Assembly (NCBI RefSeq): GCF_041601295.1
Contig: NZ_JBFIII010000037.1
Span: 1-26,535, forward strand
Length of the DNA stretch: 26,535 nucleotides
DNA from: Immundisolibacter sp.
GTDB lineage: Bacteria > Pseudomonadota > Gammaproteobacteria > Immundisolibacterales > Immundisolibacteraceae
Direction of reading: 5' to 3'
Part shown: positions 17,529 through 24,293 of the stretch, piece after piece
Layout: every line of letters starts with the position of its first letter
Numbering within the stretch: position 1 is the first letter of the stretch
The notes under the pieces: model-generated
Told to the model about the DNA's origin: nothing
The model's input: only the letters and a program-made list of their open reading frames with translations
Database searches by the model: none
Translations under genes and position numbers: made by a program

Positions 17529-18971
17529 ATGACAACGCTGAAGTTGAATTTGGCGGTGATGGGAGTCGTTCTGGGTCTATGGTCAGCCATGCCGGTTTGG
17601 GCACTGGTGTCCCCTGAACAGGCAGCCGAACTTGGCCTTCAAGGCACTCGCCTGACTCCGATGGGCGCAGTTCGCGCTGGCAATGCGGATGGCACCATCC
17701 CCCCCTGGGAAGGTGGTATCTCTACACCGCCTGCGGGTTACGAGATCGGCGGTTGGTATGTGGATCCTTATGCCGATGATAAGCCTCTGTTTACCATTAC
17801 CGCGCAGAATTACCAACAGTATGCCGACCGACTCCTGCCAGGGTCGATTGCTCTGTTCCAGAAATACCCGGACACGTTCACCATGCCGGTGTTTCCCAGT
17901 CGGCGTAGCGCAGCCGTCCCGCAATGGCATTATGAGAATTCTATCTGGAATGCAACCCACACACAGCATTGCGACCCCTCGCCGGGGCCAGACCGCGAGT
18001 ACCGCTGCCTCGACACAAGCAGCTATCGACCGGGGGTTGCATTTCCCATTCCCAATAATGGCGCCGAGGCGGTTTATAACCACGGCATGTATTTTTTTGG
18101 AAAATCACATGTGTGGCGGGGTTATGCATTCAACGCGTTTGCCGATGGCAATTATGCGGAAACAGTAAAAGTCGATCGTTCACTTCTGTTGCAGTACATG
18201 ACCCCGGAGGAGAAACCAAAGGGTGAGGTTTTCACGCGCAATGGTGGCGCCATGTGGTGCTTCAGTGCGGAGGATCTGCAGCCGCCGCGCAATGCGGGCA
18301 CCATGTTTGGTGGCTGCAATTATTTCGAGTCTCAGGACTTTGATGCATATTTATACATTCCAGGCCAAAGGCGCGTACGCAAGGCTCCGGAAATTGGTTT
18401 CTATGACAGCCCGGGCACGGGTTCTGATGGCTTGCGCACCGCCGACTCGCGCACCATGTTCGGCATGACCGGTGACGAGGAGTGGTATGAGTATTCCGAG
18501 CCCGTGCGCAAGGAATATTTCATTGCCTATAACAGTTACAAGCTCGCCAGCCCCGAATATGATTTCAAGGATATTGTCCGCGCTGGGCATCTCAATTCGG
18601 ATTTGATGCGCTACGAGTTGCATCGGGTGTGGGCGATTGAGATGAAACTCAAACCGAAATACCGTCACCTGTCGCCGCATCGGTTTGTGTATTACGACGA
18701 AGACAGCTGGGCCGGCACCGCGGCTGAGATGTATGACGCCAAAGGCGATCTGTGGCGTGTATTGGAAAGCTATTCGCTGCAGTTTTACGACGTGCCCATG
18801 CTTACTTTTTGGGGCGACAACAATATGGATCTGATCAATGGCCGTCAGTCGTCGGTCAACGCGTTCTTCAATGTGGGCGCGAAACGCGGCGGTGGGCCTC
18901 CGGACTTCGTGAATCGCCCAGACCCGGACTATTTCACGCCGGCGGGCTTGCGCAAGCACGGTATCCGCTGA
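17529..18971 (+). CDS. DUF1329 domain-containing secreted protein
   Basis: This 480-residue protein has a Sec signal peptide (MTTLKLNLAVMGVVLGLWSA with probable cleavage after PVWA, residue 25). The mature part starts VSPEQAAELGLQGTRLTPMG and AVRAGNADGTIPPWEGGI, the hallmark start of DUF1329 proteins, and continues over the full usual length, with RRVRKAPEIGFYDSPGTGSD and HRVWAIEMKLKPKYRHLSPH. The family has a LolB-like fold and is probably periplasmic or outer-membrane linked; its function is not established, though members often accompany RND/MMPL exporters and steroid or hydrocarbon degradation genes. No such exporter is nearby. GAGGGGG at 17515-17521 sets the start. Third-position A/T use is visibly higher than in its neighbours. 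Confidence 0.88.
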   Translation: MTTLKLNLAVMGVVLGLWSAMPVWALVSPEQAAELGLQGTRLTPMGAVRAGNADGTIPPWEGGISTPPAGYEIGGWYVDPYADDKPLFTITAQNYQQYADRLLPGSIALFQKYPDTFTMPVFPSRRSAAVPQWHYENSIWNATHTQHCDPSPGPDREYRCLDTSSYRPGVAFPIPNNGAEAVYNHGMYFFGKSHVWRGYAFNAFADGNYAETVKVDRSLLLQYMTPEEKPKGEVFTRNGGAMWCFSAEDLQPPRNAGTMFGGCNYFESQDFDAYLYIPGQRRVRKAPEIGFYDSPGTGSDGLRTADSRTMFGMTGDEEWYEYSEPVRKEYFIAYNSYKLASPEYDFKDIVRAGHLNSDLMRYELHRVWAIEMKLKPKYRHLSPHRFVYYDEDSWAGTAAEMYDAKGDLWRVLESYSLQFYDVPMLTFWGDNNMDLINGRQSSVNAFFNVGAKRGGGPPDFVNRPDPDYFTPAGLRKHGIR

Positions 18972-19110
18972 GTGTCCCGGCCGGTGGCGGGTCCAGGCGG
19001 CATGGATGGATCACCTGGGGCAGCATCGTACTGATCCTTGCGTGAAGTCATAGAAGCGCCGGGCGTTCAGTACGAAGATTGTTCGCACGTAAGCGAGCTT
19101 GGCGGACACA
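18972..19110 (+). promoter_or_regulatory. Upstream region of the hydrogenase operon
   Basis: These 139 bases must hold the hydrogenase promoter unless the operon reads through from the DUF1329 gene. I found no clear FNR-type, sigma-54 or sigma-70 consensus in it. There is no strong terminator after the DUF1329 stop, only a GC-rich CCGGCCGG-containing stretch at its left end without a T-run. Confidence 0.3.
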
Positions 19111-20226
19111 GTGAAACTGATCGACCGTGCCGGTTTGGCGGTGTTGCTCAGCGCCTTGCAGGTGCGCGGTTACGAGACCATCGGCCCGGTGCGCCGCGAC
19201 GGCGCCATCGTCTACGACCGTATCGACGAGGTCAGCGAGCTGCCGGCCGGTTGGACCGACCACCAGGCGCCTGGCAGCTATCGCCTGGAGCGGCGCGACG
19301 ATGATGCCTTGTTCGGCTACGCGGTTGGGCCGCAGTCGTGGAAGCGCTACCTGTTTACGCCGCAGCAGACCTTGTTTTCGGTGGCCCGCCAGCCGGACGG
19401 TGGCCTGGCTTTTACTCCGGCAGCGCTTGCAGCACCCAAGCGCGCCTTCATCGGCGTACGCGCCTGCGAACTCGCCGCCATCGGCATTCAGGACCGCGTG
19501 TTCCGGGATGGTGAGCACGTCGACGCCGCCTATGCGGCGCGGCGGGACGCGGTGTTGCTGGTGGCGGTCAACTGCGCGGTGGCGGCCGACACCTGCTTTT
19601 GCAGCTCGATGGGCACCGGTCCGGCGGTCTCCAGTGGCCATGACCTGGCATTGACCGAGCTGATCGACGCCGCCGGGCACCACTTTGCGATTGAGGCCGG
19701 TTCGGCCATAGGCACACAGCTATTGGCCGATCTGCCCGGACGCGCGGCAAGCGCCGACGATCTCGCTGCTATCCGCGCCGTGCCGCAGCGAACCGCCGCC
19801 AGCATCAGCCGGAGTCTGGATGCCGGGGGGGTGCCGGCGCTCCTGATGCGTAATCTCGAACACCCACGCTGGCAGGAAGTAGCCGATCGCTGTCTGTCCT
19901 GCGCCAATTGCACCTTGGCTTGCCCGACCTGTTTTTGCTCCACCAACGAGGAAGTCACCGACTTGGCCGGCGCAGCGCACCACCAGCGACGCTGGGATTC
20001 CTGTTTCAACGTCGAGTTCAGCCACCTGGGCCACGGCAGCGTGCGCGGCTCGGTCAAGTCCCGGTACCGGCAGTGGCTGACCCACAAGCTGGCCACCTGG
20101 CACGATCAGTTCGGCGAGAGCGGCTGTGTCGGCTGCGGACGGTGCATCAGCTGGTGCCCGGTCGGCATCGACATCACCGAGGAAGTGGCCGTCATCGCTT
20201 CCGACGACCGGGGGGCGACCGCATGA
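19111..20226 (+). CDS. hyhB: Group 3b NiFe hydrogenase, 4Fe-4S subunit beta (HyhB/HydB type)
   Basis: This 371-residue iron-sulfur protein carries electrons between the small hydrogenase subunit and the flavin subunit. Its N-terminal half has LIDRAGLAVLLSALQVRGYE and GAIVYDRIDEVSELPAGW, shared with the beta subunits of archaeal sulfhydrogenases, and an additional Cys-containing stretch NCAVAADTCFCSS. Two cluster motifs follow: CLSCANCTLACPTCFC near residue 260 and CVGCGRCISWCP near 338, each suited to a [4Fe-4S] cluster. The start is GTG at 19111 (MKLIDRAGL), preceded by GGCGG; TTG at 19099 is the other option. It is the first gene of the operon, and its stop overlaps the next ATG by 4 bases. 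Confidence 0.88.
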   Translation: MKLIDRAGLAVLLSALQVRGYETIGPVRRDGAIVYDRIDEVSELPAGWTDHQAPGSYRLERRDDDALFGYAVGPQSWKRYLFTPQQTLFSVARQPDGGLAFTPAALAAPKRAFIGVRACELAAIGIQDRVFRDGEHVDAAYAARRDAVLLVAVNCAVAADTCFCSSMGTGPAVSSGHDLALTELIDAAGHHFAIEAGSAIGTQLLADLPGRAASADDLAAIRAVPQRTAASISRSLDAGGVPALLMRNLEHPRWQEVADRCLSCANCTLACPTCFCSTNEEVTDLAGAAHHQRRWDSCFNVEFSHLGHGSVRGSVKSRYRQWLTHKLATWHDQFGESGCVGCGRCISWCPVGIDITEEVAVIASDDRGATA

Positions 20227-20684
20227 ACCTGCGCGAACTGGTCGACAGTCAGCGCTTCTGCCAGGGGCTCACGCCGGGGCAGTGCACGGGCCTGGCCGCC
20301 TGTGCCGGCGAACGCAGTTTTGCCCCGGGAGACTATTTGTTGCGTCAGCATGCGGTGGCGGACACCTTCTATCTGGTACTCAGCGGCGAGGTTCAGATTC
20401 GTCTGGCGGTGCCGGGGCAGGGCGTGGTGACGCTGGAGACCATCGGCCCGGACGAGGCGGTTGGCTGGTCCTGGTTCGTGCCCCCGCACCGCTGCCAGTT
20501 CGACGCCCACGCGGTGCTGCCGACGCGCACGCTGGCCTTCGCCGCCGCGCCGCTACGCGCGTTAATGGAGCAGGATCCGACGGTCGGCTATGCGGTGTTA
20601 AAGACGCTGGTGGGGACGCTCACCCAGCGCGTGCAGTCGTGTCGGCTGCAAGTGCTGGATGTGTACGCACCTCCCGGCGCGTAA
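20223..20684 (+). CDS. Cyclic nucleotide-binding-domain protein of hydrogenase operon (no DNA-binding domain)
   Basis: This 153-residue protein is almost entirely one CRP-like cyclic nucleotide-binding domain: an N-terminal helix (FCQGLTPGQCTGLAACAGER), then the beta-roll FAPGDYLLRQHAVADTFYLV, LSGEVQIRLAVPGQG and LETIGPDEAVGWSWF. No helix-turn-helix follows; it ends after a helix (LVGTLTQRVQSCRLQVLD) that resembles the CRP dimerisation helix. The usual Arg of the cAMP phosphate cassette is not seen in the WSWFVPPHRC segment in its normal setting, so the ligand is uncertain. The ATG overlaps the hyhB stop and hyhG follows after two bases, so it is made together with the enzyme. A regulatory or accessory subunit of the hydrogenase is the likely role, by inference. 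Confidence 0.82.
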   Translation: MNLRELVDSQRFCQGLTPGQCTGLAACAGERSFAPGDYLLRQHAVADTFYLVLSGEVQIRLAVPGQGVVTLETIGPDEAVGWSWFVPPHRCQFDAHAVLPTRTLAFAAAPLRALMEQDPTVGYAVLKTLVGTLTQRVQSCRLQVLDVYAPPGA

Positions 20685-20686
20685 CC

Positions 20687-21517
20687 ATGGGTATGGATGC
20701 CACGTTGCCGGCGCCCTGGCGCATCGCGTGGCGGCGACCGGAGAGCGCCGCCGGTGATGTATTCACCTGGGCAGTGGAGCCGGTAGACGGCACGGGATCG
20801 TCGTTCCTGCCAGGCCAGTTCAACATGCTGTACGCCTACGGCATCGGCGAGGTGCCGGTGTCGATCAGCAGCGACCCGGCGGGCACGCCCTGGTTGCACA
20901 CCATCCGCGCGGTGGGCAGTGTCACCCGGCCGATGGCGGCCCTGAAGGTCGGCGAGGTGATCGGTTTGCGTGGGCCTTACGGAAGCGCCTGGCCGCTGGT
21001 GGCGGCCGAGGGTGGCGATCTTCTGATCGTCGCCGGTGGCTTGGGTCTGGCACCGCTGCGTTCCGCCATCTACCAGGCGCTCAGGCGCCGATCCCACTAC
21101 CGCGGTGTGTATGTGCTTTATGGCACGCGCAGTGCGGCTGACGTCCTGTTCGCCGACGAACTGGCCGCCTGGCGCGACGGTGGACAAATCGAAGTCGCGG
21201 TTACGGTGGACCGGGCCACGCCGGACTGGTCTGGCGAGGTGGGCGTGGTGACCCGCCTGATACACCGCGCCGGCTTCGATCCGGCCACCACCACCGCGCT
21301 GCTGTGCGGGCCGGAGATCATGATGCGTTTCGCGGTGCTGGCGCTGCAGCAGCGCGGCGTGCCGGATAAGGCCATCCACCTGTCCCTGGAACGCAACATG
21401 AAATGCGCTGTCGGCTACTGCGGCCATTGCCAGCTCGGTCCGCATTTCGTGTGCCGCGACGGGCCGGTACTGGCCTGGCCGCGCCTGTCCAATTTATTGG
21501 GTGTGATGGAGCTGTGA
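20687..21517 (+). CDS. hyhG: Group 3b NiFe hydrogenase, FAD/NAD(P)-binding subunit gamma (HyhG/HydG type)
   Basis: This 276-residue protein belongs to the ferredoxin-NADP reductase superfamily. The FAD part has FLPGQFNMLYAYGIGEVPVS and the SVTRPMAALKVGEVIGLRGP stretch; the nucleotide part has IVAGGLGLAPLRSAIY and the CGP motif (LLCGPEIMMRF). The C-terminal CAVGYCGHCQLGPHFVC (about 239-255) has four Cys in the spacing of the [2Fe-2S] site of PyrK-like proteins. It passes electrons between the iron-sulfur subunits and NAD(P)(H). The ATG at 20687 is followed by another in frame at 20693. It lies two bases after the nucleotide-binding-domain gene and its stop overlaps the hyhS GTG. Confidence 0.9.
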   Translation: MGMDATLPAPWRIAWRRPESAAGDVFTWAVEPVDGTGSSFLPGQFNMLYAYGIGEVPVSISSDPAGTPWLHTIRAVGSVTRPMAALKVGEVIGLRGPYGSAWPLVAAEGGDLLIVAGGLGLAPLRSAIYQALRRRSHYRGVYVLYGTRSAADVLFADELAAWRDGGQIEVAVTVDRATPDWSGEVGVVTRLIHRAGFDPATTTALLCGPEIMMRFAVLALQQRGVPDKAIHLSLERNMKCAVGYCGHCQLGPHFVCRDGPVLAWPRLSNLLGVMEL

Positions 21518-22287
21518 CGGCGCCCCGACTGCGGCTGGCAGTGTGGAAGTTCGCTTCCTGCGACGGCTGTCAGCTGAGCCTGCTCGACTGCGAGGACGAG
21601 CTGCTGGCGCTCGCCGAGGGGGTCCAGATTGCCCTGTTTGCGGAGGCTTCCAGCAACATGCTGCCCGGTCCCTACGACGTGTCCCTGGTGGAAGGCTCGA
21701 TCACCACCGCCCACGACCGCGAGCGCATCCAGCAGGTCCGCGCCGAGTCCGGGCTGCTGGTCACGATCGGTGCCTGCGCCACGGCCGGCGGCATCCAGGC
21801 GCTGCGCAATTTTCGGGATGTCGAGGAATGGAAGCAGCTGGTCTATGCCCGGCCCGAGGTGATCGATGCGCTGGCAACCTCCACGCCGATTGCCGAGCAC
21901 GTGAAGGTCGATTTCGAGCTGCGTGGCTGCCCGGTGAGCAAGCGTCAGTTGCTGGAATTGCTGGCGGCGCTGCTGGCCGGCCGGCGGCCGAATGTGTCGA
22001 CCGCTAGCGTGTGCGAGGAATGCAAGGCGCGCGGCACCCCGTGCGTGATGGTGGCGCACGGCACGCCGTGCCTGGGGCCGGTGACGCAGGCCGGATGCGG
22101 CGCTATCTGCCCGGCCTATAACCGTGGCTGTTATGGCTGTTTCGGCCCCAAGGAAACGCCTAATCCGGCAGCCCTGAGCGAACGGCTGACCGAGCTCGGA
22201 ATGGACCGCGCGACGCTGCTGCGCGTGTACCGCAGTTTCAATGCCGGCGCACCGGCGTTTGCCGACGAGGCGGCGCGGCATGAGTGA
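21514..22287 (+). CDS. hyhS: Group 3b NiFe hydrogenase, small subunit delta (HyhS/HydD type)
   Basis: This 257-residue small subunit has no signal peptide, so the enzyme is cytoplasmic. The proximal-cluster ligands start with FASCDGCQLSLLDCEDE (Cys16, Cys19), continue with the Cys of IGACATAGG and that of RGCPVSK. A second Cys-rich part (CEECKARGTPC, GTPCLGP, GCGAICPAY, GCYGCFGP) provides the ligands for further clusters. The set matches small subunits of NAD(P)-linked cytoplasmic NiFe hydrogenases of groups 3b and 3d. The GTG start overlaps the hyhG stop (GTGA) and the end overlaps hyhL by 8 bases, so translation is coupled. Confidence 0.93.
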   Translation: MTAPRLRLAVWKFASCDGCQLSLLDCEDELLALAEGVQIALFAEASSNMLPGPYDVSLVEGSITTAHDRERIQQVRAESGLLVTIGACATAGGIQALRNFRDVEEWKQLVYARPEVIDALATSTPIAEHVKVDFELRGCPVSKRQLLELLAALLAGRRPNVSTASVCEECKARGTPCVMVAHGTPCLGPVTQAGCGAICPAYNRGCYGCFGPKETPNPAALSERLTELGMDRATLLRVYRSFNAGAPAFADEAARHE

Positions 22288-23575
22288 GGGCACGCGTACC
22301 ATCGAGGTGAACTATCTGGCGCGGGTGGAGGGCGAGGGTGCGCTGCACCTGCGCATCGAACAAGACCGACTGGTGGCCGCGCAGCTGCGTATCTTCGAGC
22401 CGCCACGGTTTTTCGAGGCGCTGCTGCGCGGGCGCGATTTCCGCGAGGCGCCCGACATTACCGCCCGCATCTGCGGCATCTGTCCGGTGGCCTACCTGAT
22501 GAGCGCCTGCGCGGCCATGGAAGACCTGTGCGGGGTCGAGGTGTCGGCCCCGATCGCCGACCTGCGCCGGTTGCTGTACTGCGGGGAGTGGATCGAGAGC
22601 CACGTGCTGCACATCTTCATGCTGCACCTGCCCGATTTCATGGGCTACCCGGATGCGGTCCGCATCGCCCGGGACCACCCCGAGCTGGTGCGTATGGGCC
22701 TGCGGCTGAAGAAAGCCGGCAATGCCATCGTCGCGCTGCTCGGCGGGCGCGAAATTCATCCCATCAACGTGCGTCTGGGTGGCTTTTATCGGGCGCCGAA
22801 ACGCGCCGATCTGTTGGCGCTGCGGGCCGAGCTGGAATGGGCGCTCGGGGCCGCCGAGCAAACCGTGGCGCGCGTCTCGGCGCTGGCGTTTCCGGACTTC
22901 GAGCGCGACTATGAGTTCGTGGCCTTGCGTCACCCCGAGCACTATCCGATGAACACCGGCCGGCTGGTGTCCAGTCGCGGTGTCGATCTGCCGGTGACCG
23001 GCTATGACGACTACCTTCAGGAGCATCATGAGGTGCACTCCACCGCGCTGCAAAGTCGCACCGCGAGCGGTGGCGTGGTGCACCTGGGGCCACTGGCGCG
23101 TTACGCGCTGAACCGCGACCGCCTGACGCCGCGGGCGCGGGCGGCAGCCGACGCGGCAGGCCTGGGCGCGCAGGTTTGCAACCCGTTTCGCAGCATCGTG
23201 GTGCGCGCGGTGGAAGTGGTGCTGGCCTTCGAGGAGGCGCTGCGCCTGGTCGACGCCTATCGCGAATTCGACCTGCCAGCGCTGCCGGTGGAACTGCGCC
23301 CCGGCGTGGGTTATGGCGCGACCGAGGCGCCGCGCGGCACGCTGTACCACCGCTACACCGTGGACCAGGACGGCCTGATCACGGACGCCAAGATTGTCGC
23401 CCCGACGGCGGTCAACCAGGCGGTGATCGAAGCCGACCTGCGTCACTATCTGGAACCGAACCTGCACCTGCCGGACGACACCCTGCGCGGGGTCTGCGAA
23501 ACCGCCATCCGCAATTACGACCCGTGTATCTCCTGCTCGGCGCATTTTCTCAAACTGGACGTGGAGCGCGACTGA
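22280..23575 (+). CDS. hyhL: Group 3b NiFe hydrogenase, large catalytic subunit alpha (HyhL/HydA type)
   Basis: This 431-residue subunit carries the NiFe centre. The L1 motif is RICGICPVAYLMSA (Cys65, Cys68), with Tyr where many groups have His, as in group 3b enzymes. The L2 motif is DPCISCSAH (Cys416, Cys419, His422). After His422 only nine residues remain, so the C-terminal peptide that a maturation protease would remove is short, as in archaeal sulfhydrogenases. ANYLARVEGEG-like sequence near the start (NYLARVEGEGALHLRIEQD) is the usual family beginning. It oxidises or evolves H2 with NAD(P)(H) through HyhG. The ATG at 22280 overlaps hyhS by 8 bases. Confidence 0.95.
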   Translation: MSEGTRTIEVNYLARVEGEGALHLRIEQDRLVAAQLRIFEPPRFFEALLRGRDFREAPDITARICGICPVAYLMSACAAMEDLCGVEVSAPIADLRRLLYCGEWIESHVLHIFMLHLPDFMGYPDAVRIARDHPELVRMGLRLKKAGNAIVALLGGREIHPINVRLGGFYRAPKRADLLALRAELEWALGAAEQTVARVSALAFPDFERDYEFVALRHPEHYPMNTGRLVSSRGVDLPVTGYDDYLQEHHEVHSTALQSRTASGGVVHLGPLARYALNRDRLTPRARAAADAAGLGAQVCNPFRSIVVRAVEVVLAFEEALRLVDAYREFDLPALPVELRPGVGYGATEAPRGTLYHRYTVDQDGLITDAKIVAPTAVNQAVIEADLRHYLEPNLHLPDDTLRGVCETAIRNYDPCISCSAHFLKLDVERD

Positions 23576-24040
23576 GTGGACCGGCCGCGCATCATTGGCA
23601 TTGGCAACCCGTCGCGATGCGATGACGGGGTTGGGCCGTGGTTGGCCGGGCAGCTTGCCGGGCGGCTGGGGCCGCAGGCGCAGGTGCTGACACTCGGCAA
23701 CGACGGCCTGTCGCTGCTCGACGCTTTTCGCGGCGCCCAGGAGGTGCTGTTGCTGGACGCTGTGCAGTCCGGGGCGCCGGCTGGCACCGTCCATCGCCTG
23801 GATGCGGCGGCAGCGCCGCTGCCGCCGGACTGGTTACGCTGCTCGACGCACCTGCTGGGCGCCAGCGAGGCGGTGGAACTGGCCCGCGCGCTTGGTGACC
23901 TGCCGGAAAAACTCACGGTTTATGGCATCGAAGGCGCCGACTTCGGCTTGGGCGAGGGGCTGTCGACCCCGGTGGCCGTCGCCGCCGCGGCGCTGGTCGA
24001 GGAAATCATCCGCCAGTACACGCAGGCCAGCCATGCATGA
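23576..24040 (+). CDS. Hydrogenase maturation protease (HycI/HyaD family)
   Basis: This 154-residue endopeptidase belongs to the M52 family. It starts with IIGIGNPSRCDDGVGPWLAG, containing the first nickel-binding acidic residue of the family (Asp17 in DDGVG), and then LLLDAVQSGAPAGTVHRL, with the second conserved Asp in the D-A/(x) segment. The His expected later is in RCSTHLLGASEAVEL. It should cut the C-terminal peptide of HyhL after nickel insertion. It begins with GTG directly after the hyhL stop, with no spacer, and its 3' end overlaps the HypA-like gene by 8 bases. Position and motif make HyhL the obvious substrate. Confidence 0.9.
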   Translation: MDRPRIIGIGNPSRCDDGVGPWLAGQLAGRLGPQAQVLTLGNDGLSLLDAFRGAQEVLLLDAVQSGAPAGTVHRLDAAAAPLPPDWLRCSTHLLGASEAVELARALGDLPEKLTVYGIEGADFGLGEGLSTPVAVAAAALVEEIIRQYTQASHA

Positions 24041-24293
24041 ACACTCCCTGATCGCGAACCTGCTCAGCAAGATCGAAGCCGTCGCCCAGCAGGAACGGGC
24101 CGAGCAGGTGGTCGGCGTGCGTGTGTGGCTGGGTGCGCTCAGCCATATCTCGGCCGAGCATTTTCGGGAGCATTTCGTCGCCGGTTGCCGTGGCAGTGTT
24201 GCGGACGGCGCCTGGCTTGAGGTCGAGCACTCGGACGACTCCGACCACCCGCAGGCGCAGGACATCCTGCTGCGCGGCATCGAGGTGCGCTGA
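24033..24293 (+). CDS. hypA: HypA-like nickel chaperone lacking the zinc ribbon
   Basis: This 86-residue protein starts MHEHSLIANLLSKIEAVAQQ, with the Met-His-Glu that binds nickel in HypA, and continues VVGVRVWLGALSHISAEHF, the HypA beta-sheet sequence, then the helix and strand REHFVAGCRGSVADGAWLEV. Canonical HypA has about 113 residues, with four Cys of a zinc ribbon in the second half. Here that insert is missing: after EHSDDSDHPQAQD the chain goes straight to LLRGIEVR, matching the final strand of HypA. Only one Cys (in AGCRG) is present. The frame is intact with no sign of a frameshift, so this looks like a compact form, not a decayed gene. It is fused by overlap to the protease gene and to hypF. 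Confidence 0.85.
   Translation: MHEHSLIANLLSKIEAVAQQERAEQVVGVRVWLGALSHISAEHFREHFVAGCRGSVADGAWLEVEHSDDSDHPQAQDILLRGIEVR

Noticed and set aside
22238..23794. A 518-codon open frame antisense to hyhL and the protease gene
   Set aside because: Same reason: the sense strand encodes the L1 and L2 hydrogenase motifs, and the antisense product has low-complexity His/Gln/Arg content.
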